64,000 bases of DNA, from positions 1-64,000 of the forward strand of contig SHXW01000011.1 in assembly GCA_009693115.1 (NCBI GenBank), written 5' to 3'. How positions within the stretch are numbered: the stretch's first letter is position 1; each line of letters starts with the position of its first letter. This stretch comes from Dehalococcoidia bacterium (GTDB taxonomy: Bacteria > Chloroflexota > Dehalococcoidia > Lucifugimonadales > Lucifugimonadaceae). The notes under the pieces are model-generated. The model was given only the letters and a program-made list of their open reading frames with translations, searched no databases and was not told the origin of the DNA. Positions 58,700 to 64,000 of the stretch are shown in pieces. The translations under genes were made by a program, and so were the position numbers.

Positions 58700-59467
58700 T
58701 TGACCCCCAAACCAGCAAGACCGTTGTCGCGCCCGAAGGCCATAGCCTTCGACTGCTACCGCACGCTGTTTCAGAACGACCCGGCGGACTGGGAGCGTAT
58801 GTTCGGCGAAATCTGCCGCACGCAGAAGCTTTCCATTTCCGGGCCTGAGCTGTGGGAGCGCTGGAAGAAGTACGAAGTGAACTTCCGGGCGACCCGTTTG
58901 AACCTTGATGACATGGCGAAGAGCCCGCCGTTCAAGAGCTACCGTCAGGCTTGGTCGGAGTGCTTCGAGCGTGTGTTCGCTGATACCGGCTCAAAGGCTG
59001 ACGCTGCGCAATCGTCAGAGATGTGCATCCGCCATCTGGCGACCCGTCCGGCCTTTCCGGAGACGTTGAGCGCGTTGACCGGCCTTGCCAGCCGGGTGCC
59101 ACTGGCGGTGCTGTCGAACGCAGACGAGGATTTCCTGCGGCCCTGCCTGCGGCAGTTGCCGGTGAAGTTCAAGGCCATCGTCAGTTCAGAGTCCGCCGAG
59201 TGGTACAAACCTGCGCCAGGGGTCTTCGATTCTCTGCTCAGGGGACTGAAGGCGGCGCCTTCCGATGTCTGGTACGTTGGCGACCACCTGCATGAGGATG
59301 TGCACGGCTCGGCCTCTGCGGGCATGGTAGCCGTCTGGGTGAACAGGCCGGGTGCGGGCGCGTACTATGCGGGGCAGGTGGGCCTCTCAGCCGGGCGGCA
59401 CATCGAGCCTCATGTAGAGATCAGTGACCTTAAGGATTTAGTCGGCCTGCTTGACGGCGTGCCTTAG
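58700..59467 (+). CDS. HAD-superfamily hydrolase (haloacid dehalogenase-like)
   Basis: A 255-residue HAD protein of subfamily IA. Motif I is AFDCYRTLFQND with the nucleophile Asp but Tyr at +2, as in L-2-haloacid dehalogenases; motif II is VLSNADEDF; motif III is WYKPAPGVFDSL; motif IV is WYVGDHLHEDVHG. The cap lies at about residues 25-110. A phosphatase or dehalogenase role is possible. The start is a TTG at 58700. Its place between hisF and hisIE raises the option of histidinol-phosphate phosphatase, but HAD-type HisB proteins look different. Confidence 0.8.
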   Translation: MTPKPARPLSRPKAIAFDCYRTLFQNDPADWERMFGEICRTQKLSISGPELWERWKKYEVNFRATRLNLDDMAKSPPFKSYRQAWSECFERVFADTGSKADAAQSSEMCIRHLATRPAFPETLSALTGLASRVPLAVLSNADEDFLRPCLRQLPVKFKAIVSSESAEWYKPAPGVFDSLLRGLKAAPSDVWYVGDHLHEDVHGSASAGMVAVWVNRPGAGAYYAGQVGLSAGRHIEPHVEISDLKDLVGLLDGVP

Positions 59468-59595
59468 AAACTACCTCTGAACTGGAAATGCACTTTGGGC
59501 CTTCACCCGCTCTCTGACTCTCCCCCGATAATGGGGCCTTGGACAGGGGAAGGGTTGTCACAGGGCGCGAATTAGCCGGACCAGGAGTGGACTAC

Positions 59596-60216
59596 ATGGT
59601 GAAGTTTGACGACCGCGGCCTGATCCCGGCCATCGTGCAGGACATAGCGACGGGTCAGGCGCTCACTCTCGGATACATGAATGAAGAGGCGTTGCGCCGC
59701 ACGCTGGAAGGGCCGGACGTCTGGTTTTACAGCCGCTCCCGGAAAGCCCTCTGGCACAAGGGTGAAACGTCGGGCAACTACCTGAAAGTGAAGGAAGTGA
59801 TTGCGGACTGCGATGGCGATGCGCTGCTGGTCAGGGTCGCGCCCACCGGGCCGGCATGTCACACGGGAAAGGCATCATGCTTTCACAGCCCGGTGAACGG
59901 CACGGGAGCCGTAACAGAATCGGCGCGTTCGACAGGGCCGGGCGTGCTGGCGGAACTGGCGGACGTGATCGAGCAGCGCAAGGCGGCCCCGCAGGCGGGC
60001 TCCTATACGTCAAGGCTCCTGGCTGAAGGTACGCCGCGCGTGGCCCAAAAAGTGGTGGAGGAGGCGGGCGAGGCGGCAATAGCCGCGGTCACCGAGCCAG
60101 GGAAGCGCCTCGCGTCCGAGGTGGCGGACTTGCTTTACCACTCGCTTGTGTTGTTGGCTGCTACAGGGGTTTCGCTGGACGAGGTATGGAAGGAACTGGC
60201 GCTGCGGCGGAAGTGA
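59596..60216 (+). CDS. hisIE: Bifunctional phosphoribosyl-AMP cyclohydrolase / phosphoribosyl-ATP pyrophosphatase
   Basis: Steps two and three of histidine synthesis. About 206 residues. HisI domain: ALTLGYMNEEALRRTLEG, WFYSRSRKALWHKGETSGNYLKV, CDGDALLVRV and PTGPACHTGKASCF (zinc cysteines). HisE domain from about residue 125: YTSRLLAEGTPRVAQKVVEEAGEAAIAAV and VADLLYHSLVLLAATGVSLDEV. The ATG at 59596 has AGGAG eight bases upstream, and is preferred to the TTG at 59539. It closes this group of histidine genes. Confidence 0.95.
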   Translation: MVKFDDRGLIPAIVQDIATGQALTLGYMNEEALRRTLEGPDVWFYSRSRKALWHKGETSGNYLKVKEVIADCDGDALLVRVAPTGPACHTGKASCFHSPVNGTGAVTESARSTGPGVLAELADVIEQRKAAPQAGSYTSRLLAEGTPRVAQKVVEEAGEAAIAAVTEPGKRLASEVADLLYHSLVLLAATGVSLDEVWKELALRRK

Positions 60217-60668
60217 GGGCTCACGGCTGCGCGGATCTGGCGATGCACCTCGCCGGAGCATGAGGGATCTGACGCTGCCTTCAACAACCCTCGTCCCGAT
60301 TCCGGCTTGCCGCGGTGTCGACAAGGGAACAGCGCGTGCCTTCAACCACCCTCATCCCGACCGGAGGCCAGCGGGTGCTGGCCGCAGCGGAGGGACCTGA
60401 CGCTGATGTTCCCGCTGTCCGTCATCCAGAGGTGCCGTCAAAGGAGCCACAGGAGCCTTCAGCCTCCGTCATCCCGATTCCGGCCTGCCGTGAACGGGAT
60501 CTGGGGCGGGGACAATAGCACGCAGCCTCCCCCCGGATTCCTCCCTGCGCTGCGCTCCGGTTCGGAATGACGGTGGCGGTCGGGACGAGGGTTGGAGATG
60601 GTGAGATGTGGTTCCGCCAACCGCCCGGACACGTCGCCACTTCTCAGCGAGAAGACACGTTGGGGGCG
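60217..60668. repeat. Repeat-rich intergenic region after hisIE
   Basis: About 450 bases without a gene. The motif CCTTCAAC-ACCCTCRTCCCGA occurs near 60277 and 60339, a related GCCTCCGTCATCCCGATTCCGG near 60462, and the inverse CGGTTCGGAATGACGGTGG near 60560. These are direct and inverted copies of a repeat family (about 30-50 bases) that can fold into long stem-loops. Open frames here read only repeat. The region separates convergent genes. Confidence 0.55.
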
Positions 60669-61712
60669 TTAACCTGCTGACTCGGCCCTGTCCGGCACCC
60701 CCGCCGTCCGCGCATCGAGCGCGATAGCGTGGTTAATCGCCTCGATCGCCACCTCCATCATCTGCTCGTCGGGCTGGGCCGTCGTCATCCTTTGCAGGAG
60801 AAGGTTCGGCCAGGTGACAACCCGTACCCAGGTGACCTCGAGGTGAGTGCCGCTGTACCGGATGAACTCATAGCTCAAAGCCGCGATCGCCGGGATCAGG
60901 ATGACCCTGGAGAGCATCGTGACCCAGAAGGGGTCCCGCGGCACGAACATGAAGACGATGACACTGACGAGCACGACGGTGAGCAGGAACGACGTGCCGC
61001 AGCGCGGGTGGGCCGTGGGGAACTGTTTCAGGGACGAAGCGATAAGCGGCTGGCCATGCTCATGCGCCGAAACGGCCATATGTTCGGCCCCGTGATAGCC
61101 GAAGACACGCCGCATTTCCTTCATTCGCCCTATAGCCCATATGTACACCAGGAAAATGGTGAGCCTCAGCAGGCCCTCGGCCAGGTTCGCCCAGATATCC
61201 CCCGCCGGTTCAACAAGCCTCGAAACAAAAAGGGGAAGTACGAAAAAGAGCGCCACCCCGAAAGTGAGCCCGACAATGAGTACAACCACCAGGCCGGCGG
61301 TCATCGCTGCGCTGCTGGACTTGCCCGCGGGCTTCCCGGCCTGCATTTCCGGCGCGGCCACCTCAGCGGAGATGGCAAGGGCCTTCATGCCGACTATGAG
61401 AGTCTCGAGCAAGACGAGGACGCCCCGGATCAGCGGGTAGGCGCGTGCCTTGCCGTTGGCCCACGCTTCGAGGGGGAGCGCCCGCAGGCTGATCGTGCCG
61501 TCGGGTCTGCGTACGGCGAGAGCGGCCTGTGTGCGGCCGCGGATCATGACGCCTTCGATGACGGCCTGGCCGCCATACAAGACCCGCTTTGCCTTCTCCT
61601 GGGACGCTGCCGGAGCGCTGGTCTCCGTCGCCCCGGCTGGGGTCTGGCTGGCCTGAAAAGCAGTGAGGGCGCTTTTCGCGCCCTCGTCCGTGTTTTGCAT
61701 ATTAGAGGTCAT
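60669..61712 (-). CDS. DUF1385 family membrane protein
   Basis: A 347-residue protein of unknown function found widely in Firmicutes and Chloroflexota next to rpmE/prfA. The family signature is VLYGGQAVIEGVMIRGRTQAALAVRRPDG at residue 45, followed by YPLIRGVLVLLETLIVGMKAL, two or more membrane helices, FGYHGAEHMAVSAHEHGQPL, AHPRCGTSFLLTVVLVSVIVF and EFIRYSGTHLEVTWVR. About 40 variable residues precede the fold. The gene for L31 is just upstream on the same strand, which is the usual context. Confidence 0.88.
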   Translation of the reverse strand: MTSNMQNTDEGAKSALTAFQASQTPAGATETSAPAASQEKAKRVLYGGQAVIEGVMIRGRTQAALAVRRPDGTISLRALPLEAWANGKARAYPLIRGVLVLLETLIVGMKALAISAEVAAPEMQAGKPAGKSSSAAMTAGLVVVLIVGLTFGVALFFVLPLFVSRLVEPAGDIWANLAEGLLRLTIFLVYIWAIGRMKEMRRVFGYHGAEHMAVSAHEHGQPLIASSLKQFPTAHPRCGTSFLLTVVLVSVIVFMFVPRDPFWVTMLSRVILIPAIAALSYEFIRYSGTHLEVTWVRVVTWPNLLLQRMTTAQPDEQMMEVAIEAINHAIALDARTAGVPDRAESAG

Positions 61713-61762
61713 CCTGTCAGCATCCTGCCCCGATGACCGTGCCGCTCCATCGCGCTGTACGG

Positions 61763-61984
61763 CTAGCTCTGGGGCTTGTCCTTGTCCATGCTATAGCGGC
61801 GGCGGAGGCGTTCCACGCGGCCCTCGGTGTCCACGATCCTCTGCTCCCCCGTGAAAAACGGGTGGCAGTTAGAGCAAAGCTCCACGCGGATCACTGCCTT
61901 GGTAGAACCCGCCGCCCAGCTCTTGCCGCAAGAGCAGGTTACTGTGGCTTCAGGGTAGTAGACAGGGTGTATGGCTGTTTTCAT
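61763..61984 (-). CDS. rpmE: 50S ribosomal protein L31, zinc-binding type
   Basis: A 73-residue large-subunit protein. The four zinc cysteines are visible (TCSCGKSW and [13 protein letters not shown]), so this is the C+ form of L31. [11 protein letters not shown] and [14 protein letters not shown] are standard. The 140-base gap before it towards rpmA holds no gene. Confidence 0.96.
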   Translation of the reverse strand: MKTAIHPVYYPEATVTCSCGKSWAAGSTKAVIRVELCSNCHPFFTGEQRIVDTEGRVERLRRRYSMDKDKPQS

Positions 61985-62125
61985 TTCTTCCGTCCAAGCC
62001 TGAAAGGCTGGTAATTCTGGTGGGTCGAAGATTGGCTAAGCCATGTGCGTTGTGACGCAACTCTTGCCATGCCAGGTTCCTGACCAAGTTCAGGATGGCA
62101 CCGGCCGGGCTGGTCGCTGGCCCTA

Positions 62126-62377
62126 CTACGGCATGACGCTCACTTTTTTGCGTCCGCGGGCAGCGAAGGCGTAGCCCACCGTGCCGTCCACGAGCGCGAA
62201 CAAGGTGTGGTCCCTGCCCATGCCGACGTTCACGCCGGGGTGAATCTTTGTGCCGTTCTGGCGGACGAGGATAGCGCCTGCGCCCACGCTTTCGCCGCCG
62301 TACTTCTTCACGCCCATGTAGTCCGGCCCGCTGTCGCGGCCGTTGCGGGAAGTGGCGCCGCCCTTTTTGTGAGCCAT
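62126..62377 (-). CDS. rpmA: 50S ribosomal protein L27
   Basis: An 83-residue protein at the peptidyl-transferase centre. It begins [16 protein letters not shown], so it has the standard short N-terminus without the cleavable Firmicutes leader, and continues [38 protein letters not shown] and [15 protein letters not shown]. rplU lies 94 bases upstream in the usual order. Confidence 0.97.
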   Translation of the reverse strand: MAHKKGGATSRNGRDSGPDYMGVKKYGGESVGAGAILVRQNGTKIHPGVNVGMGRDHTLFALVDGTVGYAFAARGRKKVSVMP

Positions 62378-62471
62378 ATAGTTCTCCCTTGATCAGGCCG
62401 GGCCATCACTGAGATGCCCTGCCCCTACCGTGAGCCGCGCCACCTCCCCGAAGGGGACAGGCAAGCGCTGA

Positions 62472-62795
62472 CTATGCAGGCGTAATTTCTTTGATGGTGA
62501 CCTGCGTGATCAACTGCCGGTGGCCGCGGATGCGCCGCCTGCGGGTCTTCGCCATGTACTTGAAGGATATGGTCTTGTCGCTCTTGATCTGACCGGCGAT
62601 CTCGCCGGTGACCCGGGCGCCTTCAACCTTCGGCTTGCCAACAGCGATGTTTCCGCCGACGGAGGTTAGCAGCACTTCGGTGAACTCCACCTGCGCGCCG
62701 GGGTCCCCGTCAAGCTTTTCCACCTGAATGGTGTCGCCTGGGCGCACGCGGTACTGCTTGCCGCCCGTGTGAATAATTGCGTAATCGATACTCAT
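62472..62795 (-). CDS. rplU: 50S ribosomal protein L21
   Basis: A 107-residue protein binding 23S rRNA. It begins MSIDYAIIHTGGKQYRVRPGD and ends with the basic region KTRRRRIRGHRQLITQVTIKEI. The start at 62795 is supported by GGAGAGG seven bases upstream and a promoter just before it; the frame open to 62882 is not used. rpmA follows. Confidence 0.97.
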   Translation of the reverse strand: MSIDYAIIHTGGKQYRVRPGDTIQVEKLDGDPGAQVEFTEVLLTSVGGNIAVGKPKVEGARVTGEIAGQIKSDKTISFKYMAKTRRRRIRGHRQLITQVTIKEITPA

Positions 62796-62815
62796 TAAAC
62801 CTCTCCAACCCGTCC

Positions 62816-62845
62816 ATTCTACGTTTGAGTTACGAATTCGGTCAA
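62816..62845 (-). promoter_or_regulatory. Sigma70-type promoter of rplU-rpmA
   Basis: On the minus strand TTGACC (62840-62845) is followed after 18 bases by TAGAAT (62816-62821). Transcription would start near 62809, leaving a leader of about 14 bases before the rplU ATG, which carries the ribosome-binding site. Confidence 0.65.
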
Positions 62846-62911
62846 CCGGCAATGTGGGCGTCTCCGGCCGATTCCACTCCATTGCCCCTCTGGATGGGAG
62901 ATGGACGGCAT

Positions 62912-62940
62912 CTGGGCCACTCCCCAGAATACTGGCCCAG
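62912..62940 (-). terminator. Possible terminator hairpin after the glycosyltransferase gene
   Basis: CTGGGCCA (62912-62919) pairs perfectly with TGGCCCAG (62933-62940) around a 13-base loop, eight bases past the stop of the minus-strand glycosyltransferase gene. No U tract follows, so termination is only a possibility. Confidence 0.35.
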
Positions 62941-62947
62941 ATTCAGG

Positions 62948-64000
62948 TTAATTGTCCCTCCCGCGCAGGGAGAGGACATTGGGGACAGGCACCACATAGC
63001 CACGCAGTAGCGATGTCTCCAATTCTCGCATGGCAGTGGAGCTGCTCTCCGCCTGTGCCTGTGTGAAGGCCCGGGTGCTCCCGGCTGACCCCGTGATGAG
63101 ACTGAGAAGCGCAGGGAATTCGCAGTACCCGTATTCGTAGTCGTTGTAGATGCGGCGGCCTTCGATGTGGCACCACGGCGCAAGCCGGTATGCCTTGTCT
63201 CCGGCGCGCTTGTCCGGCCGCGCCGGGCCGGAGCGCTGCTTCAGTGCAGTGGCCAGGCGTCCAGTGATCGCCTCTACGTACCGGTCTTGCATGGCCGTCA
63301 GACTGAATCGGGAGGCGATGTGTTTCCTGACTGAGCGGGAGTCCATTCTCGCCTCAAGCGCTCCTTCAACTGCGTCTGTTGCCGCTGGCACGTCTCCGTA
63401 AGGGACAAAGCTCAGGCCGGGAGTGCCTTCAAGGTCACGTAACGCACCGACGCGGGCGCAGACTGCGGGCGTGCCTGCGGCAGCGGACTCCAGCGGAACA
63501 AGGCCGAAGGCCTCGATGAAGCTGCCGATGCACAGGGTGGCGTCGGCAAAGGCGTAGAGAGACGGCATCTGCTCCGGCGCGAGCCAGCCAAAGAACTCGA
63601 CTGCATCTTCAACCCCACTATGAAGCGCCATCTTGGTGACAGAGCCACGGTAGGTCGCGGCCTCGTCAGACACCTTCTCATCTACGTGGCTGGCGACAAG
63701 GAGCCGGACGCGGTCTTTCGGCCGTCGGCGTTTTAGTTCTGCCAGGACCTTAAGGCATTCAGCGATCCCTTTCCGAGCATCTGGCCGGTGCGGGTAGAGC
63801 AGGACTGTCTCGCCCGGCCGCTTTGGCCCGATGCCCGGGAGAGGCTTTGGTGTGGGGAGGCGCGCCGGAACATGGACGCCGTTAGGGACGACCATTACGG
63901 TCTCCATCTCACGAACCCCCAAGCCGCTTACGGATACCTCGATGCAGCGTTTGAGGTATTCGGACGGGACGATGGTGAGCGCAGATGGGAGGGCGAACGC
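62948..64000 (-). CDS. Glycosyltransferase (GT4-like, group 1), partial at the window edge
   Basis: The frame is open to the right edge, so at least 350 C-terminal residues are seen and the 5' end is outside. The C-terminal half of a GT-B glycosyltransferase is clear: VMVVPNGVHVPARLP, then VLLYPHRPDARKGI, FFGWLAPEQMPSLYAFADATL and the donor-site motif SFIEAFGLVPLESAAAGTPAV. An extra C-terminal region of about 90 residues (HIEGRRIYNDYEYGYCEF) is not part of the usual fold. The last few codons (ending VLSLRGRDN) lie in a palindromic repeat, so the natural C-terminus may have been replaced. The sugar donor is unknown. Confidence 0.82.
   Translation of the reverse strand, partial: AFALPSALTIVPSEYLKRCIEVSVSGLGVREMETVMVVPNGVHVPARLPTPKPLPGIGPKRPGETVLLYPHRPDARKGIAECLKVLAELKRRRPKDRVRLLVASHVDEKVSDEAATYRGSVTKMALHSGVEDAVEFFGWLAPEQMPSLYAFADATLCIGSFIEAFGLVPLESAAAGTPAVCARVGALRDLEGTPGLSFVPYGDVPAATDAVEGALEARMDSRSVRKHIASRFSLTAMQDRYVEAITGRLATALKQRSGPARPDKRAGDKAYRLAPWCHIEGRRIYNDYEYGYCEFPALLSLITGSAGSTRAFTQAQAESSSTAMRELETSLLRGYVVPVPNVLSLRGRDN

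Noticed and set aside
60729-61736. A 335-codon plus-strand frame opposite the DUF1385 gene
   Set aside because: Asp/His-rich composition and full overlap with a recognised family on the other strand.

Overview
The window looks like a chromosomal segment of a high-GC bacterium, most probably a member of the Chloroflexota (possibly a Dehalococcoidia- or SAR202-like lineage). The case rests on a complete alternative complex III (Act) cluster with its own cytochrome c maturation genes, a bacterial squalene pathway (HpnC/HpnD/HpnE), FabL-type enoyl reductase, HspR with a J-protein and ClpC, and frequent GTG/TTG starts in tightly overlapping genes. This is inference from gene content; no 16S rRNA or tRNA gene was recognised.

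Layout. 1-6664 (minus): a class II aldolase, a small DUF6379-like protein and an SDR epimerase lead into tetrapyrrole genes (precorrin-2 dehydrogenase, hemC, fused cobA-hemD, hemB). 6931-9681 (minus): ispDF fusion and cysS, closed by a terminator. 9838-11300: two paralogous VTT-domain membrane proteins. 11456-15256 (minus): dnaJ/cbpA-hspR-clpC stress operon. 15513-25317 (plus): isoprenoid/hopanoid block with a polyprenyl synthetase, hpnG, decayed remnants of hpnA and squalene-hopene cyclase, a YjbQ protein, hpnC, hpnD, hpnE fused to a dehydrogenase-like domain, and an FGGY kinase. 25612-30349: radC (+), ftsZ (-), and E1 beta and E1 alpha of a 2-oxoacid dehydrogenase (-).

30645-46233 (plus): an active-site-less DapA homologue, a hypothetical protein, then the ACIII cluster (small membrane protein, actA, actB split in two, actF-like, actC, actD, actE) behind a good sigma70-type promoter, followed by ccmH, ccmF, ccmI-like, a carboxypeptidase-regulatory-like membrane protein and a ResA/TlpA thioredoxin. 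Together these form a quinol-oxidising electron-transfer complex plus the machinery that attaches its c-type hemes.

46344-54747: two SDR paralogues (-), an unknown protein, a GNAT acetyltransferase, a paired hot-dog dehydratase, plsX, fabG and fabL (fatty-acid synthesis), then ygfZ and iscA-type Fe-S genes (-). 55017-60216 (plus): PduO adenosyltransferase and histidine genes (hisH, hisA, hisF, hisIE) interleaved with a methyltransferase-like protein and a HAD hydrolase. 60669-64000 (minus): DUF1385 protein, ribosomal proteins L31, L27 and L21, and a glycosyltransferase running off the right edge.

The main oddities are the pseudogenised hopanoid cyclase beside an intact squalene pathway, the HpnE fusion to a 2-hydroxyacid-dehydrogenase-like domain lacking two catalytic residues, the split ActB, and dispersed palindromic repeats that sometimes extend into the ends of genes.
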